Source of the DNA: Gaeumannomyces sp. JS-464
Taxonomy: Eukaryota > Ascomycota > Sordariomycetes > Magnaporthales > Magnaporthaceae
Direction of reading: 5' to 3'
Length of the DNA stretch: 64,000 nt
Assembly: GCA_002197995.1 (NCBI GenBank)
Contig: NGZR01000003.1
Span: 4,402,001-4,466,000, forward strand
Of this stretch, positions 46,166-57,774 are shown in pieces. Positions within the stretch are counted from its first letter, which is position 1. Each line of letters begins with the position of its first letter. The position numbers and the translations under genes were made by a program. Under the pieces are notes generated by a model. The model did no database searches, was not told the DNA's origin, and saw only the letters and a list, made by a program, of their open reading frames with translations.

Positions 46166-49100
46166 ATGGCGCTTTCGGTAAGCATGGATGGCAGCGTCCC
46201 GGCCAGGCATGGAACCGAGGCTAACCTGTCACAGTGGAAGTCGTTTGACTTCTTTGACGTGCAGCAGGTCCAGCTCTGCGACGACGAAACCCGCGCCTTT
46301 TTCGAAAGCAACGCCATCGCCAGCATCTGCTCCGGCTCCGACAGCCTGTTCCTCGGCAGCGACGACGGATACGTGCGCATCATCGGCCCCAGCTGGAAGA
46401 TTGTGCGCAGCTTCCAGGCCTACGATGGAGGCGCCCGCATCACCCACATGCGCCAAGTTGAGGGCACCAGCATGCTGGTCACCATCGCCGAGGACCTCAG
46501 CAGCGAGCCCGTGCTCAAGGTGTGGGCGCTCGACAAGCCTGTCAAGAAGACCGGCCTGCCCACCTGCCTGAGCACCGTCCAGATCAGCAACGCGAAGCGC
46601 CAGTTCCCCATCTCGGCCTTTGCCGCCACCGACGACCTGTCCCAGCTGGCCGTCGGGTTCGCCAACGGCTCCGTCGCTGTCATCCGCGGCGATCTCGTCT
46701 ACGACAAGGGCACCCGCCAGCGTATCGTGCACGAGTCTGAGGAGCCCATCACCGGCATCGAGCTGCGCGTCTCGCCCGATGGCGCCAAGTTGACCACGCT
46801 TTTCGTCGCCACCACCTCCAGGATCCTGAAGCTCGTCATCCACGGCAAGGGCCAGGGCTCGCCGCCCAAGACGGTCGAGGACTCGGGCTGCGGCGTCGGC
46901 TGCATGACGGTCGACCGCCGCTCCGGTGACATTGTCGTCGCCAGGGACGACGCCATATACTACTACACGCTCGACGGGAGGGGTCCGCCGAGGGCCTACG
47001 AGGCCCCCAAGCTGCAGATCGCCACCTATGGGGACTACCTGGCTGTCGTATCGCCGCCCGCCTCCTTCCCGTCCGACATGGAGGCCGACTCGATGCGTCG
47101 CCGGTTCGGAGCCTCGGCCGCAGGCTCCATCTTCAACGCCTCGACCTTTTCGTTTCTAGAAACCGATCTGAAGCTGGTCGCCCATAGCGAGTCCATCATC
47201 TCGTCCGTGCAGGCGCTGTTCGAGATCTGGGGGGACATGTTTGTGCTGACGCAAGAAGGAAAGGTAAGCAGGGCTTTTTGCGTGTGCCACTTTTTTCGGT
47301 CTCGACAGAATACTGATAACCGCATTGCCCAACAGGTAACCCGATATCACGAGAAGCCACTACAACAGCGGCTAGAAATGCTCTACCAACGGAACCTCTA
47401 CCTCCTAGCAATCGAGCTAGCACAGAAGTCTGGCCTCGATTCCCAGCAGCAGAACATCATCATTCGCAAGTTTGGCGACCACCTGTATCAAAAGGGCGAC
47501 TACGACGGCGCCATGGCCCAGTACATCAAGGCCATTGATAGCACTGAGCCGTCGAGAGTCATCCGAAAGGTATGCCCGATGCAATGCTTCACACGCAGGC
47601 GATCTGGCTGTATCGGGACATGGGGCCGGCTCAATTTACTGATTTCGCCTTGATCCGTAGTTCCTCGACACACAAAGAATACACAACCTCATCAGCTACC
47701 TCGAGCAGCTACACGAGAATCGCAAGGCTACGTCAGATCACACCACGCTGTTGCTCAACTGCTATGCCAAGCTGAAGGACGTGGACAAACTTGAGGCGTT
47801 CATCAAGTCTCCAGGAGACCTCAAGTTCGACCTGGATACTGCCATCTCCATGTGCAGGCAGGGCGGGTACTTCGAGCAGGCGGCATACCTCGCCCAGAAG
47901 CACGGCGAGACCGACCTCGTGGTTGACATCCTGATCGAAGACTCCAAAAAGTACAGTGATGCCTTGGACTTTATATGGCATTTTACTCCCGACATTGTGA
48001 GTTCTAGCTCGCACACGTGCTTTGGTGACAAGAGCCTTGGGAGTAAATAGGCTGACGTGTCCGACCCAAGGCATATCGATGCTTGATGAAATACGCAAGA
48101 GTCTTGATCGAACACTGCCCCAAAGATGCCACCCAGATTTTTATCGATTACTACACCGGAAAGTACCAACCGAGGGTCGATGCTGTTCAGGTGGATAAAG
48201 CGTCGGCTCCTTCTGGTGGGATTGCTGCGGGGGCCGTGTCGGTCGTGCAGAATCTCACCCATTTGATACCCCTACCGTACATCAACACTTCGGCAAGCCC
48301 GACGCCGGACAGCCAGGGCGACTCGAAGTCGCCCGGGGCAGAGGGCTCAGGGGTCAAGCGCCTGCTGCCCCAAGTAAGGATCAAATACGAGCGTCCAGCG
48401 CCCCGAACCGCCTTTTCATCCTTCATCGATCACCCGGACGAGTTCATCATTTTTCTCGAGGCCTGTCTCCAAGAGGAGAGCCTGGGCGAGTCAGAAAAAA
48501 CAGACGTTTACACAACGCTCTTCGAGATGTACCTCCACAAGGCGGCCGAGCAAAAGGATGAAGACAAGCGGGTAGAGTGGGAAACCAAGGCCAAGTCTCT
48601 TATCTCGGGCAACGAAAAGCCGATCGAAAACTCGAGCGTGCTGCTGCTCTCGCACCTGTCCAACTTCCGGGACGGCACCACGCTGGTCAAGGAGCAGTCA
48701 GGTCTCCTTTTCGACATATTCCGGTCCTATACGTCGGCCAAGGACACGAGGGGTGCCATTAAGGCGCTGCGAAAGTACGGCCCGGACGAGCCGCAGCTGT
48801 ACCCGGCGGCCCTGGCTTACCTGACGTCGGACCAGAAGGTGCTGGCCGAGGCCGGGCCCGAGGAGCTCGCGGCGGTGCTGCAGCGCATCGACAAGGGCGG
48901 ACTCATGGCGCCGCTGCAGGTGGTGCAGACGCTATCCAAGGGCGACGTGGCCACGGTCGGCATGCTCAAGCCGTACCTACGTGAGACCATCGAGCGCGAG
49001 CGCAAGGGCATCGCCGCCGACAGGCGCCGCATCGCCTCGTTCCGCTCGGAGACGGCCGAGCGGCGCGCCGAGATGGCCGACCTCGGCGGCAAGCCCGCCG

Positions 49101-49438
49101 TCTTCCAGGCGACGCGCTGCAGCGGCTGCGCCCTGGCCCTCGACCTCCCCGCCGTCCACTTCCTGTGCAAGCACTCGTTCCACCAGCGCTGCCTCAAGCG
49201 CGGCGGCGCGGCGGCCCACGTGCGCGACGACGACGTCGACGCCGCGGCGGCGGCAGCGGGCGAGTGCCCCGTATGCGCAAAGGACAACGCAACCATCAGG
49301 GCGCTCAGGCAGGCGCAGGCCGAGAACGCCGGGCGGCACGAGCTGTTCAAGGACGCGCTGGAGCAGAGCGAGGACGGGTTTGGCACGGTGGCGGACTGGT
49401 TTGGGAGGGGTGTCATGAGCGTTCCTAGCGCTGAATAG
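46166..49438 (+). CDS. VPS11: Vps11/Pep5, HOPS-CORVET core subunit with RING-H2 domain
   Basis: Class C Vps core protein for tethering and fusion at endosomes and the vacuole. Four exons (46166-47263, 47336-47569, 47661-47996, 48071-49438) give 1011 residues in one clean frame. The start MALSVSMDGSV leads to QWKSFDFFDVQQV, the usual N terminus of the beta-propeller (to about residue 360; WKIVRSFQAYDGG, FLGSDDGYVRII). The helical CHC/clathrin-repeat solenoid follows (RYHEKPLQQRLEMLYQRNLY, FGDHLYQKGDYDGAMAQYI, AAYLAQKHGETDLVVDILI, FIDYYTGKY). The C-terminal RING-type module (about 904-955) has CSGC, FLCKHSFHQRC and CPVC. All features and length match fungal Vps11. Every intron is short and phase 0. 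The VPS11 symbol follows yeast usage. Confidence 0.96.
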
Positions 49439-49665
49439 CTATAGGTAGCTACCTGCCTACCTAGGTAGTCAGTGGACGAGAGCGTGTTGGCAATGAGGAG
49501 AGAGGAGGGAGTATGGCATATACATGAAACAAGCGCGACAGACGATCTACGGAAGTATACCATTAGCAACTGGATGACCAAGCGACGCGAAAACCGTGTC
49601 TATGAAAGGGGTATCTATCTATTTTATGTAGAGACATATACACATTATTTCCAATGGGGCTCATG

Positions 49666-51187
49666 TCAGGGACAGTTGTTTCCAAAAATCTTGTTCAGCC
49701 AGCTGCCAACAGACAAGGTGGCTGGCGAGGCAGGCGACAGGCGGGCCAGTGTGTTCCGCCAGTCTGTGATTTCGTACAGATTCAGGCCCACTAGGGCACT
49801 GTTGAGAGGCGCCGTGTCCTCGGTCTCGGAGGTGGTGTGTTGCGGCAGTGATGAGGCGGAGTCAATGCCAGTTATGTCGCAGTTCTTGATTTTGCCATAG
49901 CGTATCGTCATCGTGGCCCGGAGCTAGGTGTGGTGCATCAGCAACGTGTACGTTAACGGGTGGAGATCAGCGGTTTCTCGTGTGTCAACAATGAGATCAT
50001 GCCGAAAGCGCAAAACACTAACATCAGAGGGAACGTCTGAGGGCGGAGGTGGCCTCTCCCTTGGGTCGTCCTCGGTTGGGTGTGTCGAGAAGGTGAACTG
50101 GGTGGTCTGACCAAACTTCCACTCGGGCGACTTGATCAAAAGAGCAGCCAGTTAGAGACACAAAAGCCCATAAAGAAGGGGATAATTCACGGAATCCAAT
50201 AAGAGGCAAGCTCTCAGCTCTGCGGCTTACCCGTAGTTCCGCGACTACCTTTGCCACCTCGGGGATCTCGACGGCGTCAGAGCCCACGCTCCCGACGAAG
50301 AGAGAATCGTCGCCGCCGATCAGATGCTCGTACTTTGACGTGAACTGGTCGCGCACGGCGGCCTGGAAGGCGGCGGGGTCAACGCCGACGTTGCGCACGG
50401 GCGAGCGCACGCTAGCGATGCCGGTGGAGCGAAGGAACGGCTCGGCAGGCGAGCGCAGCAAAGGCCCGATCTGCGACAGGTATGGCGAGCAGAGGAGGCA
50501 GGTCCCGTGGTGCAGGGACCGCATGCCGTTGAGGCGGTAGGCGGAGCCCGAGATCTTGAAGGTCGAGATCGCCGTCGTGCTGGCGGCGGCAGCGGCACTG
50601 GCGGCCTGCGGCGGCGGTGTCGGTGTCGGCGACGCGGCCGGGACGGGGGAGGCGGGAACGTCCATGACAATGTCGTGGCGCTCCGTCACGCGCACCCCGG
50701 GGACGGCCAGGGACTCGCCTAGGGCGGCGGCGACCATCAGGGCGTGCCTGTCGGGGTCGAAGTTGGCGCGCGGGGCGATAACGCTGTAGTTCACGTTGCC
50801 CCAGTCGTGGAAGACGGTGCCGCCGCCGGAGCGCCGCCGGACGAGGTCGACGGGGACCGTTGCGCCGCTGGGGATGCTGGCGTTGGCGCTTCCTGAAGAC
50901 CGCAACGGGGGAAGACCATTGCGGATGCGGGCGAGGTCTGTCTCGAGCCAGGGGTTCTGGCTCCGGCCTATGATGACGCTGGGCCGGTTGGCGTAGAGGA
51001 AGAGGATGCGGGAGTCGCGGTGCGAGGCCTCGAGCAGGTGCTGCTCGATGGCGAGGTTCACGTGGGGGTCCTGGTCACGAGACACGTATATCTGCAGCCG
51101 GTGCTGGGGATTCGACGCGGCCTCGGTCAAGGCGCGGCCGACGACATTGACGGCCCGGCCGGCGGCCTGCGCATGCCGGAGAGCCAT
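49666..51187 (-). CDS. Lipoate-protein ligase (LplA/Aim22 type), mitochondrial
   Basis: Attaches lipoyl groups to mitochondrial 2-oxoacid dehydrogenase E2 and glycine-cleavage H proteins. Exons are 50231-51187, 50023-50130 and 49666-49923 (440 residues). An in-frame ATG at 51313 would add 42 residues. Motifs: DPHVNLAIEQHLLE and RPSVIIGRSQNPWLETD (N-terminal fold), RRRSGGGTVFHDWGNVNYS (lipoyl-AMP-binding loop), and STFKISGSAYR with the conserved catalytic Lys, followed by HHGTCLL. An Ala/Pro-rich insert of about 30 residues (SPTPTPPPQAASAAAAAS) precedes the Lys motif and is not part of the fold. The C terminus (WKFGQTTQFTFS, then TIRYGKIKNCDITG) is the accessory domain. Residues before LQIYVSRD are Arg/Ala-rich without acids, fitting a mitochondrial targeting sequence. 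Transcribed divergently from chorismate synthase. Confidence 0.9.
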
Positions 51188-51617
51188 GCGTGAATGTGCG
51201 CCGCTGAACCGCTGACGCCCCTTTCTCAAGCTCGTGGATGCGGCGCCGACCCAAGAAAATCCTCGCGTTCTGATGCAGGGACCGAAATCGATTGTTGGGA
51301 CGGTATTTCCCAATCCGGCTTAGCCTGATGTCATTCCGTGCTCCAGCTACCCCACCATTCAGCTAATCCCTGCTGCTGACCCACCACTTGCCCTCCGATG
51401 ATCGCAGGGGCGGGGTGTGTGTGGCATGACTCTGGCTCGTCATTGAAGATTTCGGTTTTCTGGTGTTTCTTTGTTGCTATTTTCCTTGACCATACCTACC
51501 CTCGAGCAACTGATCCGGCCCGTTACCAGCGGCTTGTGCGACTTCCACGAGCCAATTGTCCATTTTGCAATTGCACACGGGCGACGGCAAGCCCCAGGCT
51601 TCCCCCACACCATCACC
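51188..51617. promoter_or_regulatory. Bidirectional promoter region, lipoate ligase / chorismate synthase
   Basis: 430 bp (300 bp if the upstream ligase start at 51313 is used) separate the two divergent start codons, so both promoters must lie here. No individual element is identified. Confidence 0.55.
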
Positions 51618-52889
51618 ATGTCGACCTTCGGCACCACCTTCCGCGTCACGACGTATGGCGAGTCGCACTGCCGCTCGGTTGGGTGCATCGTGGACGGCGT
51701 CCCGCCCGGGATGCAGCTGACGGAGGAGGACATCCAGCCGCACATGGACAGGCGGCGGCCGGGCCAGTCCGACATCACGACGCCGCGCAACGAGGCCGAC
51801 AAGGTCGAGATCCAGTCGGGCACCGAGTTCGGCGTCACCCTGGGCACCCCGATCGCCCTGCGCGTGCTCAACAAGGACCAGCGGCCCCGCGACTACGGCA
51901 ACAGCACCATGGACCTGTACCCCCGCCCCAGCCACGCCGACTGGACCTACCTCGAGAAGTATGGCGTCAAGGCCAGCAGCGGCGGCGGCCGGAGTTCTGC
52001 CCGCGAGACCATCGGCCGTGTTGCTGCCGGTGCCATCGCCGAGAAATACCTGCGCCTGGCCTATGGTGTCGAGATTACCGCCTTTGTTAGCTCCGTCGGC
52101 AACGTCTTCCTGTTCCCGCCCACCCCGGAGCACCCGACCCCCTGCACGAACCCCGAGTTCCTGTCGCTGCTCCTGACGGTCAACCGCGCCACCGTTGACG
52201 CCCATCAGCCCGTCCGCTGCCCAGATGCGGTCGCGGCAAAGAAGATGCGCGACATCATCGCCGACTTCAAGGAGCGCGAGGACAGCATCGGCGGCACCGT
52301 GCACTGCGTCATCCGCAACGCCCCAGCCGGCCTGGGCGAGCCGTGCTTCGACAAGCTCGAGGCCATGCTCGCGCACGCCATGCTTAGCATCCCTGCCACC
52401 AAGGGATTCGAGATCGGCTCTGGTTTCGGCGGCTGCCAGATCCCGGGCTCCATACACAACGACCCCTTTGTCAAGGCCCCGGCCGAGGAGGAGACGTCAG
52501 AACAGCAGCACCAGTTTGGGCGCACCAAGCCCAAGCTGACAACGAAGACCAACTTTTCGGGCGGCATCCAGGGCGGCATCACCAACGGGGCCCCCATCTA
52601 CTTCAGCGTGGCTTTTAAGCCGCCAGCGACCATCGGCCAGGAGCAGCGGACGGCCACGTACGATGGCGAGTCCGAGGGCGTGCTGGCGGCCAAGGGAAGG
52701 CATGACCCCTGCGTTGTGCCGCGGGCTGTGCCCATCGTCGAGTCCATGGCGGCCATCGTGCTCATGGATGCCCTGCTCACCCAACAGGCCAGGCACACGG
52801 CCAGGAGCCTCCTGCCGGTCCTGAGCCAGACGGTGCCGTCGGGCCCGCCTGCTGGCAATGGGGTCTCGGCGGAGGCGGCGAAGCAGTAG
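51618..52889 (+). CDS. ARO2: Chorismate synthase
   Basis: Last step of the shikimate pathway, turning 5-enolpyruvylshikimate-3-phosphate into chorismate with reduced FMN. A single uninterrupted exon encodes 423 residues, slightly longer than yeast Aro2. The start ATG 51618 lies in CACCATGTC context. Signatures: [17 protein letters not shown] at the N terminus, [33 protein letters not shown] (FMN/phosphate-binding), [20 protein letters not shown], and [16 protein letters not shown] near the C terminus; all key basic residues (GESH His, RPGQ Arg, RHDPC) are present. Fungal enzymes are bifunctional, with their own NAD(P)H:FMN reductase activity inside the same fold; this is family knowledge, not visible as a separate domain. 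The C-terminal tail ([20 protein letters not shown]) is unconserved. Confidence 0.97.
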   Translation: MSTFGTTFRVTTYGESHCRSVGCIVDGVPPGMQLTEEDIQPHMDRRRPGQSDITTPRNEADKVEIQSGTEFGVTLGTPIALRVLNKDQRPRDYGNSTMDLYPRPSHADWTYLEKYGVKASSGGGRSSARETIGRVAAGAIAEKYLRLAYGVEITAFVSSVGNVFLFPPTPEHPTPCTNPEFLSLLLTVNRATVDAHQPVRCPDAVAAKKMRDIIADFKEREDSIGGTVHCVIRNAPAGLGEPCFDKLEAMLAHAMLSIPATKGFEIGSGFGGCQIPGSIHNDPFVKAPAEEETSEQQHQFGRTKPKLTTKTNFSGGIQGGITNGAPIYFSVAFKPPATIGQEQRTATYDGESEGVLAAKGRHDPCVVPRAVPIVESMAAIVLMDALLTQQARHTARSLLPVLSQTVPSGPPAGNGVSAEAAKQ

Positions 52890-53564
52890 CTGGCAATCGT
52901 TGGATTGTTCACTTAAGGATTACCAGGAGATCGGTCCTGGTGCCTGACTGGCTTGGGTTGCTCACCCTCGGGCTACTAAGCCAATGACATGGAGTTTCCT
53001 GGGGGAAATCTGCTTAGACGGCGAAAGACGGGGAAAGCAAAAGAACAAGGTTCTTGGTTTGTGTTACCAAACTTGGATTGATTTATGTTTTTGACATATT
53101 AACGAAAATGCAAATTTAGAGCTAGGCGGATACGGGAATTAAAATCGGGTTGGTGTTATGTTCAAGATGCAGTCGCTGATGGATGCTTTCCGCCCGGTTC
53201 CGTTCGCCCCTTCCACTGCCTCGGCCGCCCCTGAAGGGAGCCCGGTGCCACCTAAAGTCTGGGGAGGAGACGTCGCCGGCGCCTGCCGCCTCGTCGGCTC
53301 GCTGCCGGCCTGGGCTGTTACGTCACATCTCGTGTCCAAATCCCGTCAAATCCTATTTCTCCAATTTTGTTAACTTTCTCTCACGCTGTCACGGGCAGAG
53401 CGTGCGGGGTAATGATAATCAATGGTCGAGCCACTTTAGAATTCTAGTCTTGCATTCCCGTTTGCCACCCCGTTCTCCCTCGCATGCTTCAGTTCAGGTA
53501 GCTTTTCATTCAAGCGAAGGCGGTGCTCGAAACATCCTAGTCATCAACACCAGCATCACCCATC
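52890..53564. other. Intergenic
   Basis: 675 bp, AT-rich near 53030-53150, with no supportable gene. Presumed chorismate synthase 3' UTR and nitrilase promoter. Confidence 0.6.
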
Positions 53565-55185
53565 ATGCCTGTGCCATCGGCCCAGACCATCAGACTTGGG
53601 ACGTGCTCCCCGGCGACGCAGGCCACAACCGCCGAGACCCTCGCGCTGCTGGAGCGCGTGGTTGTCCAAGCTTCCGGGCTGGGTGTCGACATCTTGCTCC
53701 TGCCCGAGGCCTTCATCGGCGGCTACCCGCGCGGCTCGACCTTTGGGTGCGCCATCGGCAACCGGTCCGCCGACGGCCGCGAGGAGTTCCGCCGCTACTT
53801 CCGCGCCGCCGTCGACCTCGGCGACACGGTTGGCCCGGGAGGCGCCGGCGCCGGCAGCGCCTGGGTGAAGAGGCAACTCGAGGCGGACAATGGGAACGCG
53901 CCGCCTGGCTCCCGGCCGGTAGGGGCTGGCGTTAAAAGGGGAGATGGCACGCGGGAGAAGCTCGAGGACATTGCGCGTCGGACGGGCGTCTTCCTCGTTG
54001 TCGGCTGCATCGAGCGCGCTGGCGGTAGTCTCTACTGCGCGGCCGTCTATGTCTGCCCCAAACTCGGTACGATCGGCAAGCGCAGAAAGGTGATGCCGGT
54101 AAGCTCCCCCCTCATTTTTTCCCCCCTCATGGGTATGTTCTGACCTCTAGTGCAACCGTTAATCTCCCCTCATTTTACTCCAACAGACGGGAAGCGAGCG
54201 CCTAATCTGGGCCCAGGGCTCCCCAGCCACGCTGCGCGCTGTTTCGACCACGATTCGAGGCGTGCGCATAAACATGGCCGCCGCCATCTGTTGGGAAAGC
54301 TACATGCCGCTGCTGCGGCAAGCTCTGTATGCCCAAAACATCAACCTCTACCTGGCGCCTACCGCCGACGGCCGCGACGCCTGGCTGTCCCTGATGCGCA
54401 CCGTTGGCGCCGAGGGGCGGTGTTTTGTCGTCAGCGCCAACATGTGTGTCCGCCAAGGCCCGTCTTCTAGCAATGGTGGCGGCGTCCAGCAACAACAGCA
54501 AAACAGCGCCTTTCAGGGCAGGTACGGCAGCGTCAGTGGCGTCCCGGCGAATGAGGCGGCAGGTAGCGACGGCGGCACCTCTTGGATGTCGGCAGGGCCC
54601 GTCGCCCTGGGTGGTGAGTACGATGTCGAGTCGGCGGACCCCCCGCCCATCCCGAGCCGCCGTAGGAGGTCGTCGATCATCACGGAAGACGGGCACGAGA
54701 TTGTGCTGCCTTGCCTGGACAAGCCCCGCAATCGCAGCCCAAGGGCCACGGTCAGAACTGGTGGCGCCAGGCGGAAGAGGTCGGTCTTTGACGAGGACGG
54801 CAACGAGATCGTCCTCTGCTCCAGAGTGGACGACAACGACGTAGAAGGCGGAGAGAGCGAGAGCAAAGCAGGGACCCACGATACCAGGGGCAAATTGCAT
54901 CCCGCTGCCACAAATAGTGTTTCCGCGGCCCAGGGCGACAAGAAAATCCACCCACCAGGCGGCCAGTTCATCTCACAAGGCGGCTCCTGCATTACCGGCC
55001 CGTACGGCGACGTCTTGGCCGAGCCGCAGTGGGAGGACGATTCGACCATCAACATTGCCGACGTCGACTTTGAGGACTGTATCCGCGGCAAGTTGGATCT
55101 CGACGTGGCCGGCAGCTACTCCCGGAACGACTCTTTCAAGTTCTCCGTCGAGGGACTGGACCTCAGCCCACTGCCATATTATTAG
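53565..55185 (+). CDS. Nitrilase with a long low-complexity insertion
   Basis: C-N hydrolase converting nitriles to acids (or amides). Exons 53565-54098 and 54187-55185 give 510 residues. The Glu-Lys-Cys triad is intact: DILLLPEAFIGGYPRG (Glu about 48), GKRRKVMP (Lys about 175, at the splice junction) and AAAICWESYMPLLRQA (Cys about 213). LYLAPTADGRDAW and GRCFVVSANMCVRQG follow. Canonical nitrilases are near 350 residues. Here about 210 residues are inserted between CVRQG and GGSCITGPYGDVLAEPQWED, where the family normally runs straight through. The insert is charged, Ser/Arg/Gln-rich and contains a duplicated motif (SSIITEDGHEIVLPC and RSVFDEDGNEIVLCS). It has no stop or splice pair that would remove it. 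The C-terminal end (RGKLDLDVAGSYSRNDSFKF) is typical of nitrilases. Substrate cannot be assigned; cyanide hydratase is a possible alternative. Confidence 0.9.
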
Positions 55186-55611
55186 GTTGGCCCGAAATGT
55201 GCATTCACCCAGTATCGTACTATGACGAGAAGACTGTCGATTGTCGTAACGCGTTTTCGTGGATTAAAGTCCTGTGGAAAATATAACATAATTAAGAACA
55301 AAAGAAACGACGTGCGATTGCGTCTGCTGTTAGGGCAACCTCCTATATCCTTCCTTTTTAATCCACAAAACCCATATCCGAGTTGACGTTCACTGATGGC
55401 TAGCCTAATGCGTGGGGAAAACGACTTGGAAAAGAAACTGGAGACAAAGAAGACGGCAGTACCCGCGTGTGCATAAAGTAAAGGAGAGGATAGTGGAGAT
55501 GTCTGTCGTACCGACAATGAGGAATGAGAAAAACGTCAAGAACCCAGCAGGCTAGATTCAGTGGTGAAAGCGTGCCAAAACCCGATCGGGAAAGAGACTA
55601 CATGGCAGAAG
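55186..55611. other. Intergenic between convergent genes
   Basis: 425 bp between facing 3' ends; presumed UTRs only. Confidence 0.6.
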
Positions 55612-57774
55612 CTAAGAATAAGTGTAGGGAGTACCAGACGCGCTCCAGGGGGGATACCCCTGAGCCTGGATATCAGCGAAGTCGTTTGGGTATAAGAATT
55701 GATCGAGGTTTATCGACTGCATCTCCGCCCAGGATTCCGGAATCGGGGGATCCGACGCCGAGAAATCAGACAAGTCGTCTTCGTACGATGGGCCATGGGG
55801 CTCGGGAGATGGCAGAGACTCGGTGCTCTCGGTCGGAGATGGCGGGCGGTGGCAATTGGCCAAAGGCTTGGTTGCAGCCGCCGCCGCCGCCGCCGCCGGC
55901 TGCTTCCCGGGCTGTTGCTCCCGCTCGCGCCAGCGCTGGAAAACGGCGCTGAAGGCCTGCTTGACATATTTTTCAAAGTCCTTCATGACGCCCTTCTCCA
56001 GCTCCTTCAAGGGCTTGTTGATCTTTGCCTCGACCGTCTGGCGGACGGCCGAGGGGAGCTCGCGGCCGAGGAACTCGCCGAGCTCCTCTTCTGCGCTGAT
56101 GTCGCCCTCGTAGACTAGGTGGACAGACAGCCCGTTAGTCGGATCTCAACGGAAAATCCACTCTCCACTCTCCACTCGGCGCTCTCCCTAGCTGAAGGAG
56201 CTAGGAGCTAGTCATCGTCCGAGCGGTAGAGTAGGGAGGCCTGGAAAAGAAAACGGTCCCTTCTTACATGGATTCTGGGGGATCTCGGTGTTTGGGAAGA
56301 CGATGGCGTAGATGCTCTCCCACTTCTCCAAAGCGCTGAGGCCGCACTTGAACTTGGCCTTGAGCTTTTTGATTTGGTCCCTCGTGAGAAGCTTGTCGTC
56401 GGGGCTGCGCTCTTTCCTGCGGCACACTTTGTCGGACCTCAGGTGATCGTCCAGGCTCTTTTCCGTTTTGAAATCCGTGAGGCATCGCTTGCAGAGGTGA
56501 TCTGGGGCCGAGTGCTTGCGGTAGATGTGCTCCCTACAGTAAGAGCAGATTGTTCAGTCAGTCTAGTCCAAATTCGCTGTGCCTTGGGTTTGAGGGGAGG
56601 GGGGGGAAAAGAAGAAGAAAAAAAAAAGGGGGAGGAAAACTAGGGAGGCATACTTGAGGCGATGCATATCACCAGCCTCCCACCCTGGCCCGCAGCACGT
56701 CTTGACCTTGCCGTACCGCTTCTGGTCGTTCTTGAAGAACGGGCAGGCGAATCTGGGGCCGTGCCTCCGCGTGCCGCTGTCACGCCTGAGGCGCTTGATG
56801 TTGCCCCTGCGCCCGCCGTTGCCCTCGTCGTCGGAGCCGCAGCCGCCGCCGTCGCCGCCGTCGTCGCTGTCGTCCCTCTGCTGCCGCTTCTTGCTGCCGC
56901 CCGAGGACCCGCCGGAGCCGCCGGGCCCGCCACCTGCGCCCGGGGACCCGCTGCCACCGCCACGACCGCCGCCGCCCCCGCCGCCATCGCCGCTGCCGCT
57001 GCCGCCCCCACCGCGGCCCCCGTCGTCGTAGCACTCGACGCCGAACCTGGCCTCGAGCCACGGGGCGAAGAAGGAGAAGAAGCGGGCCATCACCCGGTCC
57101 ACGAGCTCCTCCTTCTTCCGCTCGAGGATGCGCTCCGCGAGGACATGGTCTGGGACCGAGGAGAATGAGCTGTTGCTGCTTGCGTACGACCTCGGCGAGT
57201 CCAGACCGCTGCTGGAGCAGTCGGACGCGTCGTCTTCGCTCTCGGACGCGTACACACTGTACTTGGTGCTCTTGTGGACCAGCGGCGCGGCGGCGATTGC
57301 ATGTCTAGAGCTGTTGGTGTTGACGAGCGCCTCCCGGATGCTTGCCCGAGAGAGAGAGAGAGAGAGTAGACGTGTCAGAAACGGAGCGAAATTAAGAGAA
57401 TTCAGGCAAAGGATATTACTGCTACGAAGACGGGTCCGGGTCCTTCATGCACAAAAAACAACGAGCAAACAGCGCGTTCGGCTATTTGGGAAAACTTACC
57501 TAGAGAAAGAGTTGGTTTTCCCACTGGAACCCCCGCTGAGCCCGCTCTTGGTCGAAGACTGAGACGAAGAGGAGCTCGAAGTCCGAGTTTTCTGCATGGC
57601 GGTTTTTTTTTGTCAGCACAGAGACTATTATTACACGCCCAAGGAGTGATGCGGGAATAGGGGTCTCGGAAAACCACGTACGTTACCAGTGGGTTTGGCC
57701 TGCGGCGAACCCTGTCGCTGGCCAGGAGACTGGGCAATGTAGCTGGCTAGTTCAACCCGGCTTCCCTTGCCCAT
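55612..57774 (-). CDS. Fungal C2H2-like zinc-finger protein with Gly-rich linker
   Basis: Five exons (57682-57774, 57500-57591, 56654-57340, 56268-56533, 55612-56114) join to 546 residues in one frame. Start 57774 (MGKGSRVELASYIAQSPGQ) is the first ATG in frame with the chain; a longer 5' exon beginning near 57952 meets a stop unless spliced. A Ser-rich head precedes FAPWLEARF, then a very Gly-rich linker and RRGNIKRLRR. The conserved core is ACPFFKNDQKRYGKVKTCCG, GWEAGDMHRLKEHIYRKHSA, CKRCLTDFKTEKSLDDHLRS and DKVC, a Cys/His pattern of the fungus-specific finger family often beginning 'CPFFKxDPxRY'. The Glu/Lys-rich helix and Ala run (EREQQPGKQ then A9) are followed by an acidic Ser/Pro tail with possible activation function. 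DNA or RNA binding is inferred; no target can be named. Confidence 0.8.
57350..57366. repeat. GA dinucleotide repeat in intron
   Basis: (GA)8 lies just upstream of the exon-3 acceptor of the zinc-finger gene, reading as a CT tract on the coding strand and so forming the polypyrimidine part of that acceptor. Confidence 0.8.

Noticed and set aside
51477..52457. Minus-strand open frame of 326 codons
   Set aside because: Antisense to chorismate synthase.
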